Shown: one piece after another, positions 16,069 through 24,110 of the stretch | Position numbering within the stretch: the first letter of the stretch is position 1 | Layout: every line of letters starts with the position of its first letter | NCBI GenBank assembly: GCA_937926145.1 | Contig: CALANW010000164.1 | Location: 41,511-105,510, forward strand | DNA length: 64,000 nucleotides | Source: an uncultured Ruminococcus sp. | GTDB lineage: Bacteria; Bacillota; Clostridia; Oscillospirales; Ruminococcaceae | Direction: 5' to 3' | Program-made: the position numbers and the translations under genes | Notes under the pieces: model-generated | The model's database searches: none | What the model was told of the DNA's origin: nothing | The model's input: only the letters and a program-made list of their open reading frames with translations

Positions 16069-16836
16069 ATGAAACGCCAAATAATTAAATTGACTTTATG
16101 CATAATAGCAGGTGTTTTAATAGTGATCGGTATTTTCTTTTTAATAACAGAACCGAATCATGGGCGTAAGTACACAATACCTCTAATTGACGGAATGGTA
16201 ATTCAGGCTGATCCTCCTGCAAAAAAACTGCTGAAATATATGGAGAAAAAGTATAACAAGGAATTTACGCAGGTTTATGTTGAGCTAAACACCTATTCAG
16301 ATGAATGTCGGCATCATGATTGGGGTTCTAAACTATGGGACTTTTATCATAATGGGATAACTGTATCAACATCAGGCAGTGACGAATATTATCACGTTCG
16401 TGATGATTATGGTACATATCTTGATAATTACGGCTGTTATCTGGTGAATGAAGAAGCTGAACAAATTCTTTATGATAAAATTTCATCTGTAGTTAGAGAT
16501 GTCAAGGTATCATGTTTCCCGAGGGATTTACAAAGCAAAGAATTACCTGCTTTTATGACGGCAGAAGAATATCTTGCTAATGCTGGCAAATGGTTATGTA
16601 TAGTAATATGTGGAGAGGGGGAAAATGCAGAGAAGGATTATCGAAAAATATGTGATGCATTGGGCAAAGAAAGCGGTCAAGGTTGGATGACAATTCATTA
16701 TCTTGATGAGGAAACATATAACAATATTGATATGGCAAACCGTAATGTTATCATTTATAATGAAAATTATAATCGTAAACTGGAGTTTGATGTTTATACA
16801 GGCGAGCCGATGTTTATTACACCGGGGACAAAATAA
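16069..16836 (+). CDS. Hypothetical membrane-anchored protein, AT-rich
   Basis: A 255-residue protein that I do not recognise. I place the start at 16069, where AAAGGAG lies 11 bases upstream, rather than 30 bases earlier. One N-terminal membrane helix (about residues 7-28, LTLCIIAGVLIVIGIFFLI) without a lipobox is followed by a 225-residue, Tyr- and Asp-rich external domain with two Cys pairs or singles (YSDECRHH, NYGCYL, CFPRDL, WLCIVICG). Base composition is clearly more AT-rich and codon use less GC-biased than flanking genes, and it borders an IS110 relic, which suggests horizontal acquisition. Confidence 0.6.
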   Translation: MKRQIIKLTLCIIAGVLIVIGIFFLITEPNHGRKYTIPLIDGMVIQADPPAKKLLKYMEKKYNKEFTQVYVELNTYSDECRHHDWGSKLWDFYHNGITVSTSGSDEYYHVRDDYGTYLDNYGCYLVNEEAEQILYDKISSVVRDVKVSCFPRDLQSKELPAFMTAEEYLANAGKWLCIVICGEGENAEKDYRKICDALGKESGQGWMTIHYLDEETYNNIDMANRNVIIYNENYNRKLEFDVYTGEPMFITPGTK

Positions 16837-16867
16837 AATGAAATAATTAAATTCAGCAAACATTATA

Positions 16868-17056
16868 GGAAACCTCTAAAAACCTCCCTCACGGCAAATT
16901 TTCTACGACTTTGCGCATCTTCTGCGTTAGCGAAACTTGAAATACATTCGGAATGTATTCCGTAGTATTACACTGCGCTTCGCTGCCTTGAAGCTGCGCA
17001 AAGTCCCAACGAAAATTTGCGAATAATACAAAGTATTATTTTGTTTCGGTTTTTTA
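16868..17056. repeat. Nested inverted-repeat element, MITE-like
   Basis: About 190 non-coding bases start GGAAACCTCTAAAAACC and end GGTTTTTTAAGAACC. Inside, CAAATTTTC (16895) pairs with GAAAATTTG (17011), ACTTTGCGCA (16908) with TGCGCAAAGT (16995), and short palindromes such as GAATACATTCGGAATGTATTC (degenerate) fill the middle. Downstream, 17060-17145 holds a fragment of the convergent-junction repeat and AATTACGCATTA units. Confidence 0.65.
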
Positions 17057-17155
17057 AGAACCCCTTATTTAGGTGGGACGGACAGAATATCCGCCCCATT
17101 TTTTACAAAATAATTACGCATTAAGCATTAAGAATTACGCATTGAATAATCCCTC

Positions 17156-17184
17156 TTGACAAATGCCTATTTATATGATATACT
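17156..17184 (+). promoter_or_regulatory. Promoter of the GNAT gene
   Basis: TTGACA (17156-17161), a 17-nt spacer and TATACT (17179-17184), 30 bases upstream of the start codon. Confidence 0.85.
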
Positions 17185-17214
17185 TTGTAGGCAAAGAAAG
17201 GAAGGAACAGTCCA

Positions 17215-17670
17215 ATGAAGGTCGTACCATATTCAAAGGAATACAAAAATGAATTTATCGAAATGAATAAGCGCTGGATAACCGAGATGTTCAGGCTTGA
17301 GGACGAGGATATCGCCGTGCTGAACAATATTGACGGGATAGTCGCAAAAGGCGGCGAGGTCTGTTTCACACTCTCCGATGAGGGTGAAGTTATGTCCTGC
17401 TGTATGCTCGAACCGCACGGGGACGAGTGGGAGATTGCCAAGTTCGCAACGAAGCCCGAGTTCGGAGGAAAGGGTGCAGGAAAGCTCTGCCTCGATGCCT
17501 GCATAGAAAAGTCTCGAGAAAAGGGAATAGAAAAGCTTCTCATCGTTTCAAACACAAAATGCCACGCCGCACTTTCGCTCTACAGAAAAGCAGGGTTCAG
17601 GGAAATTCCCGTTGACAAGAACTTTTTCAAGTTTGACCGCGGAAATATCGCTTTTGAAATGTACCTATAA
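17215..17670 (+). CDS. GNAT family N-acetyltransferase
   Basis: A 151-residue cytoplasmic acetyl-CoA-dependent acetyltransferase. The conserved strand and loop WEIAKFATKPEFGGKGAGKLCLD carries the acetyl-CoA pyrophosphate-binding pattern (Q/R-x-x-G-x-G/A as F-G-G-K-G-A-G), followed by LLIVSNTKCHAALSLYRKAGFRE, the usual C-terminal GNAT signature. The substrate is not predictable. GGAAGGAAC precedes the ATG. It is monocistronic with its own promoter, and its transcript runs into repeat element copy 2. Confidence 0.9.
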   Translation: MKVVPYSKEYKNEFIEMNKRWITEMFRLEDEDIAVLNNIDGIVAKGGEVCFTLSDEGEVMSCCMLEPHGDEWEIAKFATKPEFGGKGAGKLCLDACIEKSREKGIEKLLIVSNTKCHAALSLYRKAGFREIPVDKNFFKFDRGNIAFEMYL

Positions 17671-17671
17671 G

Positions 17672-18018
17672 ATAGAATTCGGAATTATTTTTGCTCTGCA
17701 TATTCACGATAAACTCTGAATTTTCTGTAGGGGACGGTTCCCCGTCCCGCGCCGCAAGGCGTTTCATAATTAATAAAAGAACCTGTTTTCAAAGATTTTG
17801 AATTCTATGAAAACAGGTTCTTTTTTACGAAAAACAATATGTATGCCGAAAAATCGCCGACGCGATTCGGGACGGGCAATTCGTCAGCTACAATTTTTGT
17901 GTCCGTTTTTGCGTCCAAATTAGGCGAATCAGTTGGGTGGATATAGGATCCGTCCCTACGGAATTAGGTGTTTGCCGCAAATTGTCGGAACAAAAATAAT
18001 TCCGAATTCATAATTCGG
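17672..18018. repeat. Convergent-junction repeat element, copy 2
   Basis: Same plan as 7074-7540 without the inserted MITE: AATTCGGAATTATTTTTGCTC, GTAGGGGACGG and CCCGTCCCGCGCCGCAAGG, a central terminator (17775-17824), GCGATTCGGGACGGGCAA, a GGATATAGGATCC block, then GCCGCAAATTGTCGGAACAAAAATAATTCCGAATT (in pieces). It separates the convergent GNAT and kinase genes. Confidence 0.85.
17775..17824. terminator. Bidirectional terminator, 17-bp stem
   Basis: AAAAGAACCTGTTTTCA pairs perfectly with TGAAAACAGGTTCTTTT around 16 nt; centre of repeat element copy 2. Confidence 0.85.
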
Positions 18019-18019
18019 T

Positions 18020-19936
18020 TTAAAGGTACTTTTCCAAAGTAGGTATAAGCACATTCATATCTATCGGCTTTGCGATGTGGTCGTTCATTCCAACGTCCAG
18101 TGCGCGCTTTCTGTCCTCCGCAAAGGCGTTCGCCGTCATTGCGATTATCGGGATATTCGCCTTTTCGGGGTCGGACATTTTTCTTATCTTTGATGTTGCG
18201 CCGTAACCGTCCAGTACGGGCATTTGGATATCCATAAGTATTATCGAATAATGTCCTGCAGGTGCTTTTTCAAGCAGCTCAAAGCACTTTACGCCGTCCT
18301 CTGCTCGGTCAACTTCAAAGCCCTCCTCCGTGAGAAGCTCTGTTGCTATTTCGGCGTTGAGGTCGTTATCCTCGGCAAGAAGTATCTTCTTGCCCTTTAT
18401 CTTGTTTTCGTCAAAGCTTGCGACTGCACGCTTCGGCTGGGTATCTTCATAGCTTGCAACTCGGCACGGGATACGTAACGTAAAGGTCGAACCTTCGCCG
18501 ACCTTGCTCTTTATGCTGATAGTTCCGTTCATAAGGTCAACAAGGTTCTTTACGATGCCCATTCCAAGACCCGTTCCCTCGATGCCGCTCATTGTTGACG
18601 AGCGTTCTCTTGCAAATGATTCATATATATGCTTCTGGAACTCCTCGGACATTCCTATGCCGTTGTCCTCGACCGAGAATTCCTGATAAACCCAGCCCTC
18701 GTCGGGGTGAGGATACTGCTTTATCGAGCAGTGTATCTTTCCGCCCTCGGGAGTGTATTTTATCGCATTGCTGACAAGGTTCAGCACCATTTCGGTCACT
18801 CTTGTCGTATCGAAGAAAATATACGGACTGATGATGCTCTTTGAAGTCGTGAGGAGCTGATGCTTTTTGTCCGCTTCGGCGCGTATCATAAGCATACAAT
18901 CGTCAAAAACAGTGCCCGATTTTACGGGACTTTCCTCGATAGTGACCTTTCCGCTTTCGATTCGGGAAAGTTCAAGCACATTGTCAAGGAGCGAGAGCAT
19001 CTTCTTTCCGCAGACCTGAATTTTTACAAGATATCCGCCGAGCTTACCCGCATCATTCATATTTCTGCCTGCAAGCTCCGCATATCCGATTATCGCGTTC
19101 ATTGGAGTTCGGATATCGTGACTCATATTGAAAAGGAAAGTCGATTTTGCCTTGTTTGCGGCTTCTGCGGCAACAGCGGCATCGTTAAGCATCTGCTGAC
19201 GCTCTTTTTCGCGTATTCTCTGCTTTCTCAGACCGATATAAACGCATACAGCCATAAGCGCCGCTATTGCAATGGTGATAACAGCGGTCTTTATGGTCGC
19301 CTGCTTGTTCTCATTGAGGAAAACATAGCAGTTTTCCATATCCATTTCCATGCAGAGCGCGCCGATTATCTCGTCCGAACCTGCCTCACGAACGGGATAG
19401 CAGGCGGTGAAGATATGTCCCCAGGTCGTGTCCATTATCTCCTGCGAATAGATAGTTTCGCCCGAAAGTGCCGCATCGATATACGGTATCATTTCCTCCT
19501 CGATATATGTGCCGGGGTAAGCGAAATCCTCCGCATCGATGTCAAGTCCGTCAACAAGATAGATGAGCCTGCCGTCGTCACCGCGCTTTGCAGTATAGAG
19601 ATAGCGCGTCGAATTGAGTGTGCGAAGCTCGTTGAGCATCTGCTGAAGCTCTTTGTAGCGGTCGGTTTCCATATCTTCGACAGTGGTTATGTTCTCATAG
19701 TCCTCGCGCGTGAATTTGTTTGAAACAAGCTTATGTATCGCATCGGAGCAACGGCTGTTCCATTCGACGTTCGCTCGGAGCATACTGTCGCTGTAGCTGC
19801 TCTGCAATATAAAAGTATAGACCGAGATAAACAGCAGCGTCAGTAGCAGTACAAATATTATGCTGAAGCCAAGATGTCCCGTTTTTTGCGGCTTAGTTCT
19901 GCCTTTGCTTTCGCCGGAAATATTCTTATCGCCCAT
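18020..19936 (-). CDS. Hybrid sensor histidine kinase
   Basis: A 638-residue membrane kinase. Membrane helix 1 is at about residues 22-44. An external sensor region (about 45-215) has Cache-like features. Helix 2 is at about 217-236. HisKA has the phospho-acceptor His273 (MSHDIRTPMNAIIGY). The HATPase domain shows DNGIGMSEE and GTGLGMG. A C-terminal receiver (about 519-638) has ILLAEDNDLN, Asp near 569 in LMDIQMPVLDG and the IAKP lysine. It would sense an external signal and pass phosphate His to Asp. It lacks an Hpt domain, so onward transfer needs a separate Hpt, such as the one at 33344. GGAGG precedes the start; a promoter is at 20024-20053. It is monocistronic. Confidence 0.93.
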   Translation of the reverse strand: MGDKNISGESKGRTKPQKTGHLGFSIIFVLLLTLLFISVYTFILQSSYSDSMLRANVEWNSRCSDAIHKLVSNKFTREDYENITTVEDMETDRYKELQQMLNELRTLNSTRYLYTAKRGDDGRLIYLVDGLDIDAEDFAYPGTYIEEEMIPYIDAALSGETIYSQEIMDTTWGHIFTACYPVREAGSDEIIGALCMEMDMENCYVFLNENKQATIKTAVITIAIAALMAVCVYIGLRKQRIREKERQQMLNDAAVAAEAANKAKSTFLFNMSHDIRTPMNAIIGYAELAGRNMNDAGKLGGYLVKIQVCGKKMLSLLDNVLELSRIESGKVTIEESPVKSGTVFDDCMLMIRAEADKKHQLLTTSKSIISPYIFFDTTRVTEMVLNLVSNAIKYTPEGGKIHCSIKQYPHPDEGWVYQEFSVEDNGIGMSEEFQKHIYESFARERSSTMSGIEGTGLGMGIVKNLVDLMNGTISIKSKVGEGSTFTLRIPCRVASYEDTQPKRAVASFDENKIKGKKILLAEDNDLNAEIATELLTEEGFEVDRAEDGVKCFELLEKAPAGHYSIILMDIQMPVLDGYGATSKIRKMSDPEKANIPIIAMTANAFAEDRKRALDVGMNDHIAKPIDMNVLIPTLEKYL

Positions 19937-20023
19937 TTTTATCCTCCAACGGGAAAATCTGCGCCTGATATCAGTATAAATTTTCAGGCTTTTCCAAAAT
20001 TATTAAAGGTTCATTTTCTAATG

Positions 20024-20053
20024 ATTATACCATAAACCGACATATATTGTCAA
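20024..20053 (-). promoter_or_regulatory. Promoter of the hybrid kinase gene
   Basis: On the minus strand TTGACA (20048-20053), an 18-nt spacer and TATAAT (20024-20029), about 90 bases upstream of the start. Confidence 0.8.
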
Positions 20054-20062
20054 GAAAATTAA

Positions 20063-20094
20063 GAGCCGTTCCCGACGAAAATAGGAAACGGCTC
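20063..20094 (-). terminator. Terminator of the DUF4349 gene
   Basis: GAGCCGTT pairs with AACGGCTC (extended by CC/GG with a mismatch); on the minus strand TTAATTTTC follows. It lies 12 bases past the stop and just upstream of the next gene's -35 box. Confidence 0.75.
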
Positions 20095-20105
20095 ACATAA
20101 TTTAT

Positions 20106-21119
20106 TTATTCTTTTTTCGCATCGTCCTTAACTTCCTCAGCAGGCGCAGGCTCGGCAGCCGAAGAAGCTTTGAGCGCTTTTTTCTTTTTCGTTTTCTTTA
20201 TTATGAAGATAACGATGAAAGCAATTATTCCTATAAGGATAAGATATGGGAACACCGCGATTATGAAGAACAGCAGGTCTTCGAGGAAAACGAGGAATCC
20301 GCTTCCCGTTTCGGACAGCGTGTTCGCAAGTCTTTGACCGAACGTGTCCGTCTTGACGGGTTCAGCCGTGTATTCCTTGACTTCGTTTATCGTGATGTTG
20401 ACGAAAGAATACGCAACATTGGTCTTGATCTCATTCATTCTTGTTTTTATCTTCGCGATCTCGACCTGAAGATCGGTAAGCTCTCTTTCGACCGAAACAG
20501 CATAAGCGTCCTCAGTGATAGTTGCGAGCAGAGCTATGTAGCGTTCTTCTTTTGCTTCGTAAATTTCAAGCGTTGTGGAGAGGTCATAATACTCGCTGCT
20601 GACATTTTCAACGTAGGAGTTTCTGCTCCGCAGGTCGCCGAGTTCAGCCGCATTATTGCAGAATTCCTCATAGTCTGCGCTCGGCACACGCACCGTTGCG
20701 GAATATGTGCGCCACTTTTCGATATCGTCATAGTACCAACGGCTGTCCGAGCCGCCATCGTTGTAATTTTCGCTTTCGACGAAGCCGCCGTAGCTGTCAA
20801 GGCTCTCCTTGAACTTTGCAACAGCATCATCGAATTCGAGCACATCAACGGTCATATTGCAGGTATAAACGAGCATTTCCTTTTTGATCTGCTCGGCGGA
20901 AAGTGTGCTGTCACTCTCGCTGCCGTCAGCCATAGTCGTGTCACTTGCGGATTCAATGCTGCTGTCATAATCATAGTAGTCCTCTGCCGCGCTTGTTTCG
21001 TAGGAATAATCGCCATAAGCGGAAGCCGAATTCGATGCCTTGTCGGTCGACATACTGCTTCCGCAGGCGGTGAGAAGAAGTGCGCATAAAGCTGCTGAAA
21101 TTATCGCTTTTGTTTTCAT
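20106..21119 (-). CDS. DUF4349 lipoprotein
   Basis: A 337-residue protein with a lipoprotein signal peptide and lipobox LLTAC (Cys19). A Ser/Tyr/Asp-rich linker (residues 20-75) is followed by a DUF4349 ectodomain with a coiled-coil segment (EAKEERYIALLATI to IAKIKTRMNEIKTN). A strongly hydrophobic helix (FFIIAVFPYLILIGIIAFIVIFII) and a Lys-rich cytoplasmic tail end the protein. It is thus tethered both by lipid and by a C-terminal helix. The family's function is unknown. AAGGAGG precedes the start. The Sfp gene lies 174 bases upstream on the same strand; no terminator is seen between, so co-transcription is possible. Confidence 0.88.
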   Translation of the reverse strand: MKTKAIISAALCALLLTACGSSMSTDKASNSASAYGDYSYETSAAEDYYDYDSSIESASDTTMADGSESDSTLSAEQIKKEMLVYTCNMTVDVLEFDDAVAKFKESLDSYGGFVESENYNDGGSDSRWYYDDIEKWRTYSATVRVPSADYEEFCNNAAELGDLRSRNSYVENVSSEYYDLSTTLEIYEAKEERYIALLATITEDAYAVSVERELTDLQVEIAKIKTRMNEIKTNVAYSFVNITINEVKEYTAEPVKTDTFGQRLANTLSETGSGFLVFLEDLLFFIIAVFPYLILIGIIAFIVIFIIKKTKKKKALKASSAAEPAPAEEVKDDAKKE

Positions 21120-21293
21120 TGTGTTGTCCTCCTTGAAAAAATGTATTTGTCAACGTTAGGAAAAGCCGCTCAAAATCAAAGTGACCGTTTCCTTGGTGTG
21201 GGATTTTTGAATAATATGAGTATTTTATGTTACTCTTTTTCTTATTTTACGGTCAAAAGCTATTGCAAAAGAGGATATTTTGTAAATATTCTA

Positions 21294-21962
21294 TTAATAC
21301 AAAGTAAAGTTAAGACGTTCTGCAAGTTTTTGCAAAAATTTATCTTCGGACATTTCTTCTATTTCGGACAAAGCGGAAATTTCCTCCGAGCACACGGAAA
21401 AAGCATAGCCGTTCGTTTTTTTCGTGAAGAATTTGCCGGCAAGTTCGTTTTCCGTCACATCGAACGAATTGAAGCCTGCCGCAAGACCTTTCCCGAGCAT
21501 TTTTGAATAGGCTTCTTTCTTTGTCCATATCTCAAAAAAGGCTTCATCGGGAGAGTTGCTTCCCTCGATAAATTTTATCTCGTTTTCGGCAAAGAAACGC
21601 TCCGAAATGCCGCTTTTTCGCCGCCTTATACGCTCAACGTCAACCCCGACACGGGCGGAATCTGCTCCTGCAAACACAACTGCTTTTCCCGAGTGCGAAA
21701 CGGAAAAATCATAGCCGCTTTCCCCGATGATAAAAGGCTTTCCGAACCCGTTTTTCCCGAATTCAAGCGAATCAAAGTCAGCTCCAAGCTGTTCGGATGC
21801 TTCATATCGTATAAGAAGTTCAGCGAAAAGCGAGCGAACTTTATCGCCGTTCACAGCCATTCGGGCGATGCGCTCACGGCGTTCCTGCGATATCAGCGGC
21901 AAAAGTTGGCTGTATTCCGCGAACGGCTTTTCTTCATTTAAATAAAGTATAACAGCTTTCAC
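21294..21962 (-). CDS. Sfp-type 4'-phosphopantetheinyl transferase
   Basis: A 222-residue cytoplasmic enzyme that moves the phosphopantetheine arm of CoA onto carrier-protein serines. The three family motifs are present: GKPFI, FSVSHSGKAVVFA plus VGVDVERI (Mg2+-binding Asp and Glu), and IWTKKEAYSKMLGKGL. The Sfp form, rather than the short AcpS, implies either a broad-range primary enzyme or activation of secondary-metabolite or lysine-pathway carriers. No polyketide or peptide synthetase is in the window. The start is followed directly by KAVILYL and preceded by AAGGAGAAC. Confidence 0.9.
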   Translation of the reverse strand: MKAVILYLNEEKPFAEYSQLLPLISQERRERIARMAVNGDKVRSLFAELLIRYEASEQLGADFDSLEFGKNGFGKPFIIGESGYDFSVSHSGKAVVFAGADSARVGVDVERIRRRKSGISERFFAENEIKFIEGSNSPDEAFFEIWTKKEAYSKMLGKGLAAGFNSFDVTENELAGKFFTKKTNGYAFSVCSEEISALSEIEEMSEDKFLQKLAERLNFTLY

Positions 21963-22131
21963 AGCGTTCTCCTTTCAGTTTATGTGTTAAATTTTTATCA
22001 ATCAAAAGAGTTTCCGACTGTCCAAAAATCTGATTTCTATACTCATTGTATTAAAAGCTGTTGTTATTTTCGCAAGCTGTACCATAAATCGGACAGAAAA
22101 ATAAATCGAACAAATTTTTTGTTAAAACCCC

Positions 22132-22160
22132 TTGACAAAGCGATACGTTTGTTCTATAAT
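22132..22160 (+). promoter_or_regulatory. Promoter of the 82-residue protein gene
   Basis: A perfect TTGACA (22132-22137), a 17-nt spacer and TATAAT (22155-22160), leaving a leader of about 75 nt before the start codon. Confidence 0.85.
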
Positions 22161-22242
22161 ATGAAACAGAACAAAAGTGCTGAACATTTGTGCTAAAAAT
22201 ATAAATCGTCTGTTCAGCGTGAATTTGAAAAGGGGAAATATT

Positions 22243-22491
22243 ATGACACACTTCAATTCAACCGCTAAAAAACTTCCGTCCTACGATTCCGAGCGCTCGG
22301 GCATCACTCTTGTGAACTGCGCCCACCGCCGCAATATGCTCAAGCAGAAACTTTACGGTCTGGCTGCAACTATCGTTCCGACCGCGGCTGTTCTCTTTGC
22401 CGAAGACGTTGAGCTTCTTCTGCTGTTTGTTCCCGTAGGTCTGTTCCTTATGTTCACAAAGCGCACTGTTCTCACCTTTGAGCAGGAATAA
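22243..22491 (+). CDS. Small hypothetical membrane protein
   Basis: An 82-residue protein starting at the ATG with an AAAAGGGG ribosome binding site; the longer frame upstream lacks one. The first 37 residues are polar (PSYDSERSGITLVNC). Two adjacent hydrophobic stretches (LYGLAATIVPTAAVLFA and LLLLFVPVGLFLMF) separated by EDVE form a helical hairpin. I do not recognise a family. It has its own consensus promoter and is probably expressed strongly. Confidence 0.6.
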   Translation: MTHFNSTAKKLPSYDSERSGITLVNCAHRRNMLKQKLYGLAATIVPTAAVLFAEDVELLLLFVPVGLFLMFTKRTVLTFEQE

Positions 22492-22510
22492 ATTACCACA
22501 GTATTGATGA

Positions 22511-22539
22511 TTGACAATGTTTTTCACATCTGCTAAAAT
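22511..22539 (+). promoter_or_regulatory. Promoter of the DUF3810 gene
   Basis: TTGACA (22511-22516), a 17-nt spacer and TAAAAT (22534-22539), 56 bases upstream of the start. Confidence 0.75.
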
Positions 22540-22595
22540 TATATCATAAAATGTTCCTTTTTAAAAGACTATACTTATAATTTTAGGAAATCAAT

Positions 22596-23726
22596 ATGAA
22601 AAAAGCCTTGTCAAAAAAATATCTTGTGCAATATATCATCATCGCGGTCATACTTGCGGTCTGTGCTGTGCTGTGCGTTGTTTCGCGCCGATCTGCGGCG
22701 TTTGCGGACAGCTACCGCGATAATGTTTTTTTGAAACTGCAAGCTGTTTTCGGCAGGATAAGCGGTGCTTTGCCGTTTTCGCTCGGCGAACTGATGATAG
22801 CAATAGCCGTGTTAGGCGGAATTTCGCTCATCGCGGTGTACATAGTTCTTATGATACGAAAAAAGGGTAAGCGCGGAAAAATTTCTGCTGTCTGCTCGCT
22901 CATCGTCCTGTGGATAGTCACATTCGTGATGCTGACCGAAACGCTAAACTGCTTTATAATGTACCGATGCAGCAGTTTCGCCTCGGTCTACGGCATCGGC
23001 GAAAAAAAATTCACCGCCGATGAGCTTTATTCGCTTGCAATGACAATAACCGAAAAATGCAACGAAGCCGAGGCGCTTATCGAGCGTGACGGGAACGGAA
23101 ATATGCTCATCACCTGTGATGTTTACGCCGAAACAAAGGCGGCAATGCAGAATATTTCGTCCGAATATCCGACACTCTCGGGATATTATCCCGACCCGAA
23201 AGGAATTTTATGCTCGGGTGTGATGACGCGCTTCGACCTGCTTGGGATATATTTCCCGTTCAGCCTTGAAGCGAACTATAATAAAGATATGTATAACTCC
23301 GAACTGCCTGAAACAATATGCCACGAGTTTGCACACCTCAAAGGCTGGATAAAGGAGGACGAAGCGAACTTTATCGCGTTCCGCGCCTGCATCGACAGCG
23401 GCTCGCCCGAGCTTGTCTACTCGGGATATATGTCCGCACTGTCCTATCTGCGTCCGAAAGTCTACCGTGAAGCTTCTATCTCCGATGAGGACAAAGCCGC
23501 GCTTTTCTCTTTAGCGAACGACAACGTTGTTCACGACCTTGTTGAGAAAGGCAGGATATTCCGCGAGGCAAAGGAAACAAAGCTTGGAACGGCAATGTCC
23601 GTTGTTTCCGATAAAGCAATGGAAACGAGCCTGCGGCTCAACGGCGTTTCGGACGGCGTAAGATCCTACGGACGATTCATTGATCTGCTTCTCAACTATT
23701 ACTGCGGCGATAATTCTAATGCGTAA
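22596..23726 (+). CDS. DUF3810 membrane protein with HExxH motif
   Basis: A 376-residue protein with three N-terminal membrane helices (about residues 10-28, 62-88, 99-120) and a long external or cytoplasmic domain containing ICHEFAHLKGWIKEDEANFIAF. HEFAH fits the zinc-metallopeptidase HExxH pattern and the following ED..E could supply the third ligand. The pattern matches DUF3810 as I know it. The peptidase activity is inferred from the motif; the substrate is unknown. The 3' end lies at the start of repeat element copy 3, convergent with the decayed kinase. Confidence 0.82.
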   Translation: MKKALSKKYLVQYIIIAVILAVCAVLCVVSRRSAAFADSYRDNVFLKLQAVFGRISGALPFSLGELMIAIAVLGGISLIAVYIVLMIRKKGKRGKISAVCSLIVLWIVTFVMLTETLNCFIMYRCSSFASVYGIGEKKFTADELYSLAMTITEKCNEAEALIERDGNGNMLITCDVYAETKAAMQNISSEYPTLSGYYPDPKGILCSGVMTRFDLLGIYFPFSLEANYNKDMYNSELPETICHEFAHLKGWIKEDEANFIAFRACIDSGSPELVYSGYMSALSYLRPKVYREASISDEDKAALFSLANDNVVHDLVEKGRIFREAKETKLGTAMSVVSDKAMETSLRLNGVSDGVRSYGRFIDLLLNYYCGDNSNA

Positions 23727-24110
23727 TTCGTAATGCGTAATGCGTAATTATTTTTGCTCCGCATATTTGTTGCGAAAAACAAATTTTGTAGGGACGGATT
23801 CTATATCCACCTGTCAAAATTCTTATTTTTTATTTAATTTTCTGTAGCAAACGGGTCACACGTCCCGCGCCGCAAGGTTTTATAATACAAACAGACCTGT
23901 TTTCAGGGGAAATCTTTTGAAAACAGGTCTGTTTTTGTTATTATTTACAGTGCTTTACAGCATATTGGTGTATCAAAAATTGCTGACGCGATTGTAGCGG
24001 AAAATATACCTAAAATATAGTTGTTGTAAATGGGCGGATATAGAATCCGCCCCTATGGAATTTGGTGATTTGCGACCAATATGCGGAACAAAAATAATTC
24101 CGAATTTATT
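23717..24110. repeat. Convergent-junction repeat element, copy 3
   Basis: AATGCGTAATT units, TTTTTGCTCCGCATATT, a GGGACGGATTCTATATCC block, CACGTCCCGCGCCGCAAGG, a central terminator (23889-23934), GACGCGATTGTAGCGG, GGGCGGATATAGAATCCGCC and GCGACCAATATGCGGAACAA then AATTCCGAATTT. The outer blocks TTGCTCCGCATATT and AATATGCGGAACAA are inverted copies of each other. Confidence 0.85.
23889..23934. terminator. Bidirectional terminator, 17-bp stem
   Basis: AAACAGACCTGTTTTCA pairs perfectly with TGAAAACAGGTCTGTTT around 12 nt; centre of repeat element copy 3. Confidence 0.85.
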
